Below are positions 54,024 through 63,695 of a stretch of 64,000 nucleotides of DNA, in pieces. Below the pieces are notes generated by a model, which worked only from the letters and a program-made list of their open reading frames with translations, had not been told where the DNA came from and did no database searches. A program made the position numbers and the translations under genes. Positions within the stretch are counted from its first letter, which is position 1. The number at the start of each line of letters is the position of its first letter. The DNA lies in the NCBI GenBank assembly GCA_964566425.1, contig CAZMIL010000002.1, positions 9,799 to 73,798 of the forward strand, written 5' to 3'. This DNA comes from CAZMIL01 sp964566425 (GTDB lineage Bacteria > Patescibacteriota > Microgenomatia > UBA1406 > GWC2-37-13).

Positions 54024-56075
54024 ATGGCTTTGATTATTGTTGAATCCCCAACCAAGGCAAGAACTTTTAACCGCATTCTCAAAGATCAGGGTTATTATGT
54101 TTTTGCCACATTGGGTCACATTCGCGATTTACCTCATAACAAGTTGGCTATAGATTATTCACAAAACTTTAAACCCGACTATAAAATTATCGCTCAAAAG
54201 AAAAAAGTTGTCGATCAACTGAAAAATCTTCTCAAAAAAAACAAAGAGATTATTCTTGCCACAGATTTGGATCGAGAGGGGGAATCGATTTCATATCATG
54301 TAGCCTACCTTTTGGGCTTTGCAAAAGAAAAATGGCCTGAAATTGGCTTAAAAAACGTCAGTGATCATCTTCTCAAAAGAATTGTCTTTCACGAAATTAC
54401 AGCATCTGCTTTAAAAGATGCTCTCGGTCATCCTGAAGAATTGCGTTTAGATTTAGTTAAGGCTCAACAAGCAAGAAGGATTCTCGATAGAATAGTCGGT
54501 TATGAACTTTCACCTTTACTTTGGAAAAAAATGGGTAAAAACTGGCTTTCCGCCGGCAGAGTTCAAACTGTTGCTTTGCGCTTAATTGTCGAGCGTGAAA
54601 AAGAGATAGCAGCTTTTAAGCAAGAAAAATACTATCAAATCATCGGAGATTTCAAAGATGGTGAGGAAATCCAAGCAAGATTGGTTAAAAAAAATGACCA
54701 GGAATATCAGCAAGAGATTATCATCAAGCTCTTCGCAGGCGACTATAAATATGTTAAAACGTCAATCGATGAACAAAATTTACAGGAGTTGTTAAAAGAC
54801 TTAAGATCAGACAGCTATAAGGTTGAAGAAGTCCGAGAAGAAGTTGTTCCACGTTATCCGCCACCCCCTTATACGACTTCACTTTTGCAGCAGGACGCAT
54901 TTAATCGATTCGGTTTCCCAGCCAAAATGGTCATGCGTATTGCTCAGAGCCTATATGAGCGAGGCTTAATTACTTATCATCGCACCGATTCCTTTAATCT
55001 TTCCGCTGCTTATGTATTTAAGGCCAAAGATTACATCACGACAACCTATGGTCAAGAATATGCGTTAGAAAAACCAAGAGGTTTTAAGTCCCGCGCCAGA
55101 AACGTTCAAGAAGCTCATGAGGCAATCCGACCAACTCGGGTAGAGAATTCTCCGGAGGTAGTTGAAAAGGCAAAGAAGTTAAACGCCAATCAACGTAAAA
55201 TTTATTCCCTGATTTTTTACCGAGCTCTGGCTACGCAAATGAAAGAGGCACAAATAAAACAAATTAAAATTTCGATTCGTGGAACCAAGGGTTATCTTTT
55301 TGAATCAGACTTTCAACAAGTCATTTTTGACGGGTTTCTAAAAGTTTTAAATCCAAATTTTGTGGCTAATCATCAAAACGCTTTATCTATTAAAAAAAAT
55401 ACAGCCTTAACCTTGTTAAAACTTGAGGAACAGGAAAAATTGACAACCCCGCCACCACGATATACAGAGGCCTCGTTAATCAAAATATTAGAGGAATGGG
55501 GGATTGGTAGACCATCAACATACGCCTCTATCATCTCATTAATTCAGGATAAAGGTTATAGTGAGCGGGAAGGACGTTCTCTCAAGCCGACTAGTTTAGG
55601 AGCCGCGATAAGCGATTACCTTTCCGTAGCCTTTCCAAAAATTTTCGATCTTAAATTCACCGCTTCGATGGAAGAAGGATTGGATGAGATTGCAGAGGGA
55701 AAACTGGAGTTAACCAAACTACTGAAAGATTTCTATAGTCCATTTAAAGAAGAATTGGAGGAGAAGAAATCTGACAAAACAAGAATTGAAGTAAAAGAAG
55801 AGGTAGCAGAAAACTGTCCCAAATGCGGCAGCCCACTAACGCTTAAACTCTCTCGTTTTGGCAAATTCTATGCTTGCACGGCTTATCCCAAGTGTAAATT
55901 CACTAAACCCTTTTTGAAATTCGCCGAGGGAAAAATTTGTCCCAAGGACGGCGGTAGAGTTGTGATAAGATATAGCAGGAAAGGGAGGCGCTTTTTCGGC
56001 TGTGAAAACTACCCGAATTGCGATTACATAGAGTTTTCCTACTTGAAACTGACAAATTTAAAAAAAGAAAAATAG
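54024..56075 (+). CDS. topA: DNA topoisomerase I (type IA)
   Basis: Relaxes negative supercoils. TOPRIM domain IIVESPTKARTFNRIL and ATDLDREGESISYHVAYLL, catalytic Tyr region ERGLITYHRTDSFNLS, and EEWGIGRPSTYASIISLIQDKGY. The C-terminus has two zinc ribbons: CPKCGSPLTLKLSRFGKFYACTAYPKC (four Cys), and CPKDGGRVV..FFGCENYPNC with three Cys, its second position being Asp. 683 aa. Start has no SD and sits 6 nt after an extended -10 box. Confidence 0.95.
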   Translation: MALIIVESPTKARTFNRILKDQGYYVFATLGHIRDLPHNKLAIDYSQNFKPDYKIIAQKKKVVDQLKNLLKKNKEIILATDLDREGESISYHVAYLLGFAKEKWPEIGLKNVSDHLLKRIVFHEITASALKDALGHPEELRLDLVKAQQARRILDRIVGYELSPLLWKKMGKNWLSAGRVQTVALRLIVEREKEIAAFKQEKYYQIIGDFKDGEEIQARLVKKNDQEYQQEIIIKLFAGDYKYVKTSIDEQNLQELLKDLRSDSYKVEEVREEVVPRYPPPPYTTSLLQQDAFNRFGFPAKMVMRIAQSLYERGLITYHRTDSFNLSAAYVFKAKDYITTTYGQEYALEKPRGFKSRARNVQEAHEAIRPTRVENSPEVVEKAKKLNANQRKIYSLIFYRALATQMKEAQIKQIKISIRGTKGYLFESDFQQVIFDGFLKVLNPNFVANHQNALSIKKNTALTLLKLEEQEKLTTPPPRYTEASLIKILEEWGIGRPSTYASIISLIQDKGYSEREGRSLKPTSLGAAISDYLSVAFPKIFDLKFTASMEEGLDEIAEGKLELTKLLKDFYSPFKEELEEKKSDKTRIEVKEEVAENCPKCGSPLTLKLSRFGKFYACTAYPKCKFTKPFLKFAEGKICPKDGGRVVIRYSRKGRRFFGCENYPNCDYIEFSYLKLTNLKKEK

Positions 56076-56098
56076 AGGACTTGATTGAAAATGACAAT

Positions 56099-57754
56099 AT
56101 GAGCCCTAAATTTATTTTTGTTTCTGGCGGCGTAATTTCAGGAATCGGTAAAGGACTTACCGCAGCCTCAATCTCCCTCCTTCTTAAGGCTTCAGGTTAT
56201 AAAGTTGCTCCTCTCAAATTTGAAAACTACTTGAATGTCGATGCCGGGACGATCAACCCAATCGAGCACGGCGATCCTTTTTTGTGTGAAGATGGGACAG
56301 AAGCCGATATGGATATCGGTAGTTATGAGAAGTTCCTTAATGAAGATATGGGCAAAGCTAATTTTGTCACTATGGGTGAAATTTATAAGACAGTGATTGA
56401 AAGAGAGCGAAAATTCGGCTATGACGGAGAAGATGTTGAAGCAATCCCTCATATTACGAACGAAGTAATTGCTAGGATTCAAAACTTAGCCAAGGTTAAA
56501 AAAGCTCAAATTGTTGTCATCGAATTAGGCGGCACGGCCGGTGAATATCAAAATATACTTTATTATGAAGCCTCACGGATTATGACCCTCAAATATCCCG
56601 GAGACGTTCTTCATATCCATGTTAGTTATGTGCCCACTCCGCAACATTTAGGAGAACCAAAAACAAAACCCACTCAGCTTTCTGTAAAAACGCTTAACTC
56701 TATGGGAATTCAACCGGATTTTATTATTGCACGTTCGGAAGTCATGCTCGATGAAAGAAGAAAAAATCGTTTTGCGCTTTTTTGTAACATGACACCCGAC
56801 AGTATTATTTCCAATCCTGATACTGATTCTGTTTATGAAATTCCCTTAGTTTTGCACGAACAAAAACTCGAACAAAAAATTTTAAGAAAATTAAACTTAA
56901 AAGCTCGCCCTCCGAGGCTGGAAAGTTGGAATAGACTCGTAAAGAATATAAAATCAGCCAAAAAACAAACTGTGGAAATCGCCATAATCGGAAAATATTT
57001 CGGCACGGGGAATTATCAACTTCGTGATTCTTATGCGGCCTTGTTTGACGCCCTTGATCATGCATCTTGGCAACTTGGGGTAAGAGTTAAAACTAAATGG
57101 ATCGATGCCGAAAAAATAATCAAGCAGGGAGTCGAAATTATTGATAAACCTGCAGGAATCATTGTCCCAATCGGATGGGGAGAACGAGGAGCAGAAGGAA
57201 TGATCCAAGCTGCTCGTTATGCAAGAGAGAGGAAAATCCCCTATCTTGGTCTTTGTTATGGTATGCAATTGGCTGTGATTGCCTTTGCTAGAGATGTTTT
57301 AAATTGGAAAGATGCCGACACTACGGAAAATCAGCCCAGAACTAAATATCCGGTCATCCATTTAATCCACGATCAAGAAGAGATTTTGCGCAATCAGGCT
57401 TATGGCGGGACGATGCGGCTCGGAGGCTGGCAAGCAAAAGTTAAGCCGGGAACGTTAGCTTATAAAGCATACAAAAAATATCATGGCTTTATTAAGCCGG
57501 CTACAGGCTTAACCAGTGAGCGTCACCGACACCGTTATGAATTTAACAATAAATATTTTAAAAAATTTATCGATAAAGGTTTGCTTATCAGCGCACGTTC
57601 AATTAAGGAAAATCTAGTTGAAATCGTTGAATTGCCAACCAATATCCATCCGTTTTACTTAGGAACTCAAGGTCATCCGGAATACAAAAGTAAGCCTCTC
57701 TCCCCCCACCCACTTTTTTTGAGTTTCATCACGGCTTGCGCTAAACACGGCTAA
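56099..57754 (+). CDS. pyrG: CTP synthase
   Basis: Makes CTP from UTP with glutamine nitrogen. Synthetase domain starts KFIFVSGGVISGIGKGLTAAS (P-loop), followed by NVDAGTINPIEHGDPFLCEDGTEADMD; the glutaminase domain has IPYLGLCYGMQLAVIAFARD with the nucleophilic Cys and GHPEYKSKP with His and Glu. 551 aa. The synthetase start is more diverged than usual (ISGIGKG for VSSLGKG). ATG 56099 fits; an earlier frame overlaps topA. Confidence 0.95.
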   Translation: MSPKFIFVSGGVISGIGKGLTAASISLLLKASGYKVAPLKFENYLNVDAGTINPIEHGDPFLCEDGTEADMDIGSYEKFLNEDMGKANFVTMGEIYKTVIERERKFGYDGEDVEAIPHITNEVIARIQNLAKVKKAQIVVIELGGTAGEYQNILYYEASRIMTLKYPGDVLHIHVSYVPTPQHLGEPKTKPTQLSVKTLNSMGIQPDFIIARSEVMLDERRKNRFALFCNMTPDSIISNPDTDSVYEIPLVLHEQKLEQKILRKLNLKARPPRLESWNRLVKNIKSAKKQTVEIAIIGKYFGTGNYQLRDSYAALFDALDHASWQLGVRVKTKWIDAEKIIKQGVEIIDKPAGIIVPIGWGERGAEGMIQAARYARERKIPYLGLCYGMQLAVIAFARDVLNWKDADTTENQPRTKYPVIHLIHDQEEILRNQAYGGTMRLGGWQAKVKPGTLAYKAYKKYHGFIKPATGLTSERHRHRYEFNNKYFKKFIDKGLLISARSIKENLVEIVELPTNIHPFYLGTQGHPEYKSKPLSPHPLFLSFITACAKHG

Positions 57755-57755
57755 A

Positions 57756-57764
57756 TGCTAAAAT
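57756..57764 (+). promoter_or_regulatory. rplS promoter (extended -10)
   Basis: TGC-TAAAAT directly after the pyrG stop; the box ends 5 nt before ATG 57770 of rplS. No clear -35 and no SD. Confidence 0.4.
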
Positions 57765-57769
57765 TGAGC

Positions 57770-58096
57770 ATGGCAAGATCGTTTAAATTCAAAGATAAAA
57801 CCATTTCTATCGGAGATAGCGTTGTGGTTACGTATAAACTCAAGGAAGGCAATAAGGAGCGTCAACAGAAATATTCGGGGATTGTGATTAAAGTTAAAGG
57901 TGATAGTGATCAAACAAGATTGTTTACCACTCGCAAGCTTTCCCGTTCCGGAATCGGCGTCGAGAGAATCATCCCTGTAGCCTCACCATTTCTAATTGAC
58001 GTCAAAGTTTCAAAAAAAGGCAATGCAAGACGAGCCAAAATTTATTTCATTCGCAATCTGTCCGAACAAGAAATCCGTCACAAACTTTATAGATAA
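57770..58096 (+). CDS. rplS: 50S ribosomal protein bL19
   Basis: Large-subunit protein at the 30S-50S interface. MARSFKFKDKTISIGDSVVV, GIVIKVKGDSDQTRLFTTRKLSRSGIGVERIIPVASPFLIDVKV and ARRAKIYFIRN match bL19. 108 aa from ATG 57770; five codons upstream another ATG (57755) overlaps the predicted promoter and is less likely. Confidence 0.93.
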   Translation: MARSFKFKDKTISIGDSVVVTYKLKEGNKERQQKYSGIVIKVKGDSDQTRLFTTRKLSRSGIGVERIIPVASPFLIDVKVSKKGNARRAKIYFIRNLSEQEIRHKLYR

Positions 58097-58098
58097 AC

Positions 58099-58464
58099 AT
58101 GTCGCTTTATAAAAAGCGGTTGGGCATTGACGGCGAAAAAATAGCTCTTTCTTTCTTGCAAAAAAGAGGCTTCTCAATAATCCAGACTAATTTTAGATGT
58201 AAGTTTGGTGAAATAGATATTATCGCCGTCAAAGACAAAAAATTGCACTTTATCGAAGTTAAAACCAGAAGCAGTTTAGATAAAGGTCAACCTTACGAAG
58301 CTGTCAATCAACGTAAGCTCCTACATATAAAAAATACTATAGATTATTATCTCTTGAAAAATAACTTAAAACATTCTAAACTGTCTATTGATGTTGTCGC
58401 TATTCTGGTTAATAGAGACGACGCTATTGAGAGCATCAAACTTTATGAAAATGTTACTCTCTGA
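58099..58464 (+). CDS. yraN: YraN family (UPF0102) endonuclease-like protein
   Basis: 121 aa with the restriction-endonuclease-like fold of the family: GIDGEKIALSFLQKRGFSIIQTNFRCKFGEIDIIAVKDKKLHFIEVKTRS, containing the putative active residues E, D and E-x-K. The cellular role is unsettled; the gene is often near rplS and rnhB. Two nt after rplS, so probably in the same unit. Confidence 0.9.
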   Translation: MSLYKKRLGIDGEKIALSFLQKRGFSIIQTNFRCKFGEIDIIAVKDKKLHFIEVKTRSSLDKGQPYEAVNQRKLLHIKNTIDYYLLKNNLKHSKLSIDVVAILVNRDDAIESIKLYENVTL

Positions 58465-58489
58465 AGACACGAAAGGGGGTGATAAATAG

Positions 58490-59140
58490 ATGATCTCACT
58501 AGTCAACGGAATTCTCGCGGCGTTCTGGCGAAGTTTCGTAAACTTCCTTCCCAATCTTTTGGGCGGCCTGTTAATTTTAATTATCGGTTTAATTATTGCC
58601 GATATTTTAAAAAGAATCCTTCTGTCGATTTTTAATTTTTTCCGCCTGGAGAGGTTCTTTCAGGACTCCAAATTGATGGATAAGAATGAAGTCCGCTTAT
58701 GGGAAGAAGTTTTAGTTGAAATTTTGCGCTGGACTGTGGTAGTGATCTTCCTAATCCCGACTCTGGAAGTTTGGGGATTGTCAAGAGCAACTGCGGTCCT
58801 GAACGAATTTGTAATTTATTTGCCCAATGTAGTGGTGGCTGTTGTCATTGGCTTCGTAGGTTTGGTTGCTTCTAACCTCGTTGCTGATTTAGTTAAAAGA
58901 GCTGTCAAAACCATGGGTTCCGGCACGGCCAATGCCTTAGCCGTCTTTACAAAAACAGCTATCGTGTTTTTTACGGCTTTGGTTGTTCTCAATCAATTGG
59001 GTGTAGCGCAAGATTTGATCCGTATTCTTTTCACGGGGATTGTCGGAATGCTGGCTATTGCCGGTGGTTTGGCTTTTGGTTTGGGGGGTCGCGACATGGC
59101 TAAGGATATGCTGGATGAGCTGAAAAGGAAGGTCAAATAG
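58490..59140 (+). CDS. Small-conductance channel-like membrane protein (conserved TM helix family)
   Basis: 216 aa with four to five membrane helices. It resembles the TM-helix repeat proteins related to mechanosensitive channels: LPNLLGGLLILIIGLIIADILKR and YLPNVVVAVVIGFVGLVASNLVADLVKRAV are two copies of one motif, and the end GMLAIAGGLAFGLGGRDMAKDMLDEL resembles the MscS pore helix. No beta domain follows, unlike MscS. Strong SD (AAAGGGGGTG) before ATG 58490. Confidence 0.78.
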   Translation: MISLVNGILAAFWRSFVNFLPNLLGGLLILIIGLIIADILKRILLSIFNFFRLERFFQDSKLMDKNEVRLWEEVLVEILRWTVVVIFLIPTLEVWGLSRATAVLNEFVIYLPNVVVAVVIGFVGLVASNLVADLVKRAVKTMGSGTANALAVFTKTAIVFFTALVVLNQLGVAQDLIRILFTGIVGMLAIAGGLAFGLGGRDMAKDMLDELKRKVK

Positions 59141-59171
59141 CCAAATTCTGCCACGAAGGGTTGGCCTGAAG

Positions 59172-59200
59172 TTGTTTCAGGCGATCTTTCGTTGTAAAAT
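59172..59200 (+). promoter_or_regulatory. tRNA-Glu promoter
   Basis: TTGTTT (59172-59177), 17 bp, TAAAAT (59195-59200). Predicted start about 14 nt before the tRNA. The -35 lies in the loop and 3' arm of a 7 bp hairpin (59164-59182). Confidence 0.5.
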
Positions 59201-59221
59201 AGTTATTCCTGAACAAATCTT

Positions 59222-59295
59222 GGCCCCATCGTCTAGCGGCCTAGGACATCGGGCTTTCATCCCGAAAATCGGGGGTTCGAATCCCCCTGGGGTCA
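59222..59295 (+). tRNA. tRNA-Glu (TTC)
   Basis: Acceptor GGCCCCA/TGGGGTC, D-arm GTCT..AGGAC, anticodon stem TCGGG/CCCGA with loop CTTTCAT (anticodon TTC), T-arm GGGGG/CCCCC with loop TTCGAAT, discriminator A; CCA not encoded. This tRNA also supplies Glu-tRNA for GatCAB-type pathways only if a misacylating GluRS charges tRNA-Gln. Confidence 0.95.
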
Positions 59296-59374
59296 CACAA
59301 TAAGCATTTATTTTCAATTAAGAACTTTTATTCATTTGGAAAGATTTGGATCATACTCTAATACAAAACAGTGC

Positions 59375-59394
59375 GGTGAGTAATGGTGAGTAAT
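59375..59394 (+). repeat. Tandem 10 bp repeat, two copies
   Basis: GGTGAGTAAT occurs twice head to tail in the 213 bp between tRNA-Glu and the 221 aa ORF. Nothing else is recognisable in this spacer apart from AT-rich promoter-like hexamers (TTTACA 59466-59471; TATATT 59491-59496). Confidence 0.5.
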
Positions 59395-59508
59395 AATGAT
59401 TTAGGGACCAACGAAGCTCTTCTAGCTTAATATAATCATCCTTACCATATTTCGATAAATAATTTTTTACAAACAATCTATATAGTTTAATATATTACTT
59501 TCTATTGT

Positions 59509-60174
59509 ATGGCAATTGAGCATTGGGAACTTGAACAACGAAAAAAAGGAAATAATCACGCTGCAGATATGGCTCGCATCCTTCGCGAGCAATATGGAGA
59601 CGTTCCACTACCTACAGTAGTAGAAGAAACCCTACATGGACTCCAAAGATTTACTCCTGAGGCTAGAATTGCCTTGGTTGAACGAGGATATAGAATTTAT
59701 GACTCGACTGGTCAATCAATAAAGACCTTGAGAGATGCAGGTCGTCCCTTCTGGTCAACTTGGCACCAAGATTATCCTGAACTTGAAGCCGCGCAGTCAA
59801 GATACTCTGAAGTCGCAATTGATCCTGAGAATCTATTTCTTCCGGACTCAAACAGAAAGAATCTCAAAGACCAGGAAGATATGGTTAGAGAATTCTTAAA
59901 GAATCTTAAAGTCGATGGAGTTGAAGCTATAGTTGGTGAAATGCCAGATTATGTTGAACTTGCCTTTAACCATCTTGATGCTACAGATGGACGCTTATTT
60001 GGAGAGGCTTACGGCTACAACTATACAAGAACTATAACACCTACGAGCGAGGTCGACGTTGCTCGTGTTGGTGGCTTCGATGCCGATAACGGTTTGCATG
60101 TTGGCCAATGGGGTCGTGTCGACGGCAATGGGGCTCTGTTTGTGGCTCCTCTGATAGTGCCTAAAGCTACTTAA
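59509..60174 (+). CDS. Hypothetical protein, 221 aa
   Basis: I recognise no family. Soluble protein, N-terminus helical (HWELEQRKKGNNHAADMARIL), then a mixed region with VERGYRIYDSTGQSIKTLRDAG, FWSTWHQDYPELE, VAIDPENLFLPDSN and a C-terminal beta-rich part (YNYTRTITPTSEVDVARVGGFD, ending FVAPLIVPKAT). No signal peptide or membrane helix. ATG 59509 has no SD. Composition is coding-like and its neighbours are unrelated housekeeping genes; it lies just downstream of tRNA-Glu. Confidence 0.7.
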   Translation: MAIEHWELEQRKKGNNHAADMARILREQYGDVPLPTVVEETLHGLQRFTPEARIALVERGYRIYDSTGQSIKTLRDAGRPFWSTWHQDYPELEAAQSRYSEVAIDPENLFLPDSNRKNLKDQEDMVREFLKNLKVDGVEAIVGEMPDYVELAFNHLDATDGRLFGEAYGYNYTRTITPTSEVDVARVGGFDADNGLHVGQWGRVDGNGALFVAPLIVPKAT

Positions 60175-60271
60175 ATCTTGAGAATTGTTTTCTTAATTCC
60201 TTTGTCTTCTTGATTTTTAATATTCTGTTTTTTAATCCTTATGCTCTACTAAAAAATTTTTCTGTTCTATC

Positions 60272-60973
60272 TCACTCATCTTTATAAAAAAGTCTTATCA
60301 GTATGATTATCTCTCCCTTATATTTTTTTGAGACTAAGTTCTTAGGTTTTCCGCGCAAAATTTCTTCAAATTTCTTGGTTAATTCCCGAGCTACGACGAC
60401 TTCGGCATTGGGAGTGTTTTGATTTAACAGCTCTAGCGTCTTCTTTATTCTGTTTGGCGACTCGTAGAAGACGTAAACCAGCTCTTTATCTAATTCTGAA
60501 TGCTTTTTGAGCTTGGCGATTACTTTGAAGGTTTCTGATTCCTTCTTGGGCATGAAGCCTAGAAACATGAACTTGTTGGTGTTAAAACCGGAGTGGACTA
60601 GGGCGGTGAGAGCGGCATTGGGGCCGGGAACAACGGTAGACGGTAACCTTCTTTTAATCACTTCTTTTAATAATAGTTCTCCAGGATCAGAAATGAGAGG
60701 CATGCCAGATTCGGAAATTAAGGCAACATTTTTGTTATTTTCCAGCAATTTAATCACTTCTGGTAGTTTTTCAAACTCCTTTTCCCTATAATAAGAAATT
60801 AAAGTCTGATTGGGATTAACAGGGAAGTTAAACAACTCTGTTATTTTTTTTAGCAAAATTTTGGCTGAGCGAGTGTCTTCAGCTAAAATATAATCCACAA
60901 AGCTCAAAGTTTGAGCCTGACGATAAGAAAGATCGTTTAGGTTGCCAATCGGCGTAGCGACAAGATAAAGCAT
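60272..60973 (-). CDS. rsmI: 16S rRNA 2'-O-ribose C1402 methyltransferase RsmI
   Basis: SAM enzyme acting on the same rRNA base as RsmH. MLYLVATPIGNLNDLSYRQAQTL, EDTRSAKILLKK, SESGMPLISDPGELLL, VVPGPNAALTALVHSGFNTNKFMFLGFMPKK and FYESPNRIKKTLELL are the family motifs. Start ATG 60973 (233 aa); the open frame extends further but lacks family sequence there. Its start codon overlaps that of the divergent DedA gene. TATAAT (60992-60987) lies 13 nt upstream. Confidence 0.95.
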   Translation of the reverse strand: MLYLVATPIGNLNDLSYRQAQTLSFVDYILAEDTRSAKILLKKITELFNFPVNPNQTLISYYREKEFEKLPEVIKLLENNKNVALISESGMPLISDPGELLLKEVIKRRLPSTVVPGPNAALTALVHSGFNTNKFMFLGFMPKKESETFKVIAKLKKHSELDKELVYVFYESPNRIKKTLELLNQNTPNAEVVVARELTKKFEEILRGKPKNLVSKKYKGEIIILIRLFYKDE

Positions 60974-61604
60974 GATAATTGACAATATTATACAGACGGC
61001 CACCCATTTAATCACTAGCTTTATTACTCAAACAGGCTATGTCGGCATTTTTCTGTTGATGACCGCAGAATCAGCTCTAATCCCTATACCTTCGGAGATA
61101 ACCATGCCCTTTTCCGGCTTTTTAGCTGGAGTTGGTGGGCTTAATATCTTTGTTGTCATTTTAGTCGGTGCAATCGGCAATCTTGTCGGTTCATTACTAG
61201 CCTTTTGGCTCGGGTTTTGGGCTAAAGAGCATGTGATTAAGAGTTGGATCAGACGGTATGGCAAATACCTTCTCTTGACTGAAAATGAATATGACCGCTC
61301 GGAGCACTGGTTCATCAAATACGGTGAAAAAATTGTCTTTTTCTCAAGAATTCTACCTATAGTCAGGACATTTATTTCTCTTCCCGCAGGCGTCTCTAAA
61401 ATGAAAATAGTCAAATTTTCAATTTTAACTTTTGTCGGCTCGTTGTTGTGGAGTGCAGCCTTAGCTTATCTAGGCTTCTATCTGGGAGCAAACTGGCAGA
61501 TATTTGAGCCTATTTACCGTCAATTTGAATATATCATCATTGGCGCTTTCTTACTCTTGGTAATTTGGTATGTTTTAAGAAAGATCAAGCACTTGCGTAA
61601 ATAA
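60972..61604 (+). CDS. DedA family membrane protein
   Basis: 210 aa; DedA/SNARE-associated proteins carry undecaprenyl phosphate or other lipids across the membrane. Motifs GYVGIFLLMTAESALIPIPSEITMPFSGFLAG, GAIGNLVGSLLAFWLGFWA, FFSRILPIVRTFISLPAGVSKM and the final two helices match the family. ATG 60972 gives the usual distance to GYxGIF. It shares two bases with the rsmI start on the other strand, leaving no intergenic space for promoters. Confidence 0.9.
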   Translation: MIIDNIIQTATHLITSFITQTGYVGIFLLMTAESALIPIPSEITMPFSGFLAGVGGLNIFVVILVGAIGNLVGSLLAFWLGFWAKEHVIKSWIRRYGKYLLLTENEYDRSEHWFIKYGEKIVFFSRILPIVRTFISLPAGVSKMKIVKFSILTFVGSLLWSAALAYLGFYLGANWQIFEPIYRQFEYIIIGAFLLLVIWYVLRKIKHLRK

Positions 61605-61678
61605 AGCAATCCCTTGTGAGTCTTCACTTTTACTGACAAAGCTGTTAAAATGACAGGTTGTAGTTTTCTTAAAAATAT

Positions 61679-63694
61679 ATGAATTTTAAACTCACCTCTA
61701 AATTTAAACCCACCGGCGACCAGCCTCAGGCAATCCTCAAGCTTGCAAACGGTCTTACAAGTGGCCAAAAAAACCAAGTTCTGCTGGGAGTTACCGGTTC
61801 AGGAAAAACCTTCACTATGGCTAATATCATTCAAAAACTGCAGATCCCGACCTTGATTATTTCCCACAATAAAACTCTGGCAGGACAGCTTTATCAAGAA
61901 ATGCGCGAGTTCTTCCCTCATAACGCGGTTTCCTATTTTGTTTCTTATTACGATTATTACCAGCCAGAGGCGTACATTCCCCAAACTGACACTTATATTG
62001 AAAAGGAAGCCGACATCAACGAGCTGATTGACAAGTTAAGATTGCAGGCAACAACTAACATCATGACGCGTAGAGACGTCGTGGTAGTAGCCTCGGTTTC
62101 TTGTATTTATAACATCGGATCTCCCAGTGAGTATGATAAATTTACCCTGCAGCTGCAAGTCGGGCAGCCGCTTGATTGGAATCAAATTATCGAGAGATTG
62201 GTCCAGCTCCTTTATGAACGTTCCGAATTTGATTTCAAAAGGGGTAGTTTTCGTTTACGTGGAAATTATTTGGATATTTATCCCGCTTACGAGGATTTTG
62301 GTTATAGATTATATGCTAAAAATAATAAGCTCGAGAAAGTTGTCAAGTTTGAGCCACTCGCCGGGAAAGAAATCAGCGAGCTGAATTCAAAATCTCCACT
62401 CTACATTTACCCTGCTAAACATTATCTCACAGATCCCGAAATCTTTACTGGTGTTGAACAGCAAATTAGGGCGGATTTGAAGCATGAATACGCTGATCTC
62501 AAAACAAAAAATAAATCACTCGAAGCCGAGAGGTTATTGCGTCGAGTTAACTACGATTTAGAGATGATTAAAGAAGTCGGCTATGTCAACGGCATCGAAA
62601 ACTACTCTCGCTATTTTGACGGCCGAAAGATCGGCGATCCACCTTATACTTTACTTGATTATTTCAAGAAAGCCTATGGTGATAGCTGGTTGGTGTTTAT
62701 TGATGAGTCACACATGACAGTCCCGCAAATCCGTGGGATGTATAACGGAGACAGATCACGCAAGAAGATTCTGATTGATTTCGGTTTTCGCCTCAAAGCT
62801 GCTTTTGACAATCGGCCGCTCAAATTTGAAGAGTTCTATCAAATTCCTTCCAAATTCATTTACGTTTCTGCCACGCCTAATAAGTGGGAAATTGATCTCG
62901 CAGGCGGAGTAATTGAACAGTTGGTCAGACCGACCGGCATTCTTGATCCGAAAATAATTATTAAACCTGCCAAGACAGAAATTGTCGATTTGATTTCGGA
63001 AATTGAACAAAGAATTAAACAACAACAGAAAATTTTAGTCACAACTCTAACTAAGAAAACAGCCGAAGATTTAACCGAGTATCTAAAGGAGAAAAATATT
63101 CGTGCGGCGTACTTACATTCAGATATCAAAACTTTAGAACGTTCCGACGTGCTTGATAATTTAAGAAAGAATGAATTTGACGTTCTGATCGGGGTTAATT
63201 TATTAAGAGAGGGTTTGGATTTACCGGAAGTCGCCCTAGTCGCAATTTTAGACGCCGACCGCGAAGGTTTTTTGAGATCACGAACCTCCTTGATTCAAGT
63301 GATGGGGCGGGCTGCTAGAAACGTCCAGGGAGAAGTGCTAATTTATGCCGATAATATTACCGGCTCTATCCGTGAAGCTATCTCAGAAATCACCAGAAGG
63401 AGAGACTATCAAAAGAGATATAACCAAGAGCATAAAATTACTCCTAAAACTATTTACAAACCGATCAGAGAAAGAATTATTGAAGGAGCCGAGGAATTCC
63501 TTATTTATGATCGTGGTAGACAGATGATTAACGACGATTTCTTGGGAGATTTAAAAACAGAGGCCATGACTCCTTATGATCGGAAAAGAATAATTAGACG
63601 ACTCGAAAAAGAAATGAAGATACAGGCAGAAGAATTGAATTTTGAATTAGCAATCAGAATTAGAGATAAAGTTAAGGAACTAAAAGATAACTAA
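61679..63694 (+). CDS. uvrB: Excinuclease ABC subunit B
   Basis: Damage-verifying helicase-like subunit of nucleotide excision repair. Walker [16 protein letters not shown] (near residue 38), beta-hairpin region [21 protein letters not shown], DExH-type [23 protein letters not shown], motif [17 protein letters not shown] and a C-terminal UVR motif [24 protein letters not shown]. 671 aa. Two bases before uvrA starts. Confidence 0.97.
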   Translation: MNFKLTSKFKPTGDQPQAILKLANGLTSGQKNQVLLGVTGSGKTFTMANIIQKLQIPTLIISHNKTLAGQLYQEMREFFPHNAVSYFVSYYDYYQPEAYIPQTDTYIEKEADINELIDKLRLQATTNIMTRRDVVVVASVSCIYNIGSPSEYDKFTLQLQVGQPLDWNQIIERLVQLLYERSEFDFKRGSFRLRGNYLDIYPAYEDFGYRLYAKNNKLEKVVKFEPLAGKEISELNSKSPLYIYPAKHYLTDPEIFTGVEQQIRADLKHEYADLKTKNKSLEAERLLRRVNYDLEMIKEVGYVNGIENYSRYFDGRKIGDPPYTLLDYFKKAYGDSWLVFIDESHMTVPQIRGMYNGDRSRKKILIDFGFRLKAAFDNRPLKFEEFYQIPSKFIYVSATPNKWEIDLAGGVIEQLVRPTGILDPKIIIKPAKTEIVDLISEIEQRIKQQQKILVTTLTKKTAEDLTEYLKEKNIRAAYLHSDIKTLERSDVLDNLRKNEFDVLIGVNLLREGLDLPEVALVAILDADREGFLRSRTSLIQVMGRAARNVQGEVLIYADNITGSIREAISEITRRRDYQKRYNQEHKITPKTIYKPIRERIIEGAEEFLIYDRGRQMINDDFLGDLKTEAMTPYDRKRIIRRLEKEMKIQAEELNFELAIRIRDKVKELKDN

Positions 63695-63695
63695 G

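Noticed and set aside
59164..59182. Hairpin GCCTGAA-loop-TTCAGGC after the channel gene as a rho-independent terminator
   Set aside because: No T-tract follows; the sequence instead continues into the tRNA-Glu promoter, whose -35 overlaps the hairpin.
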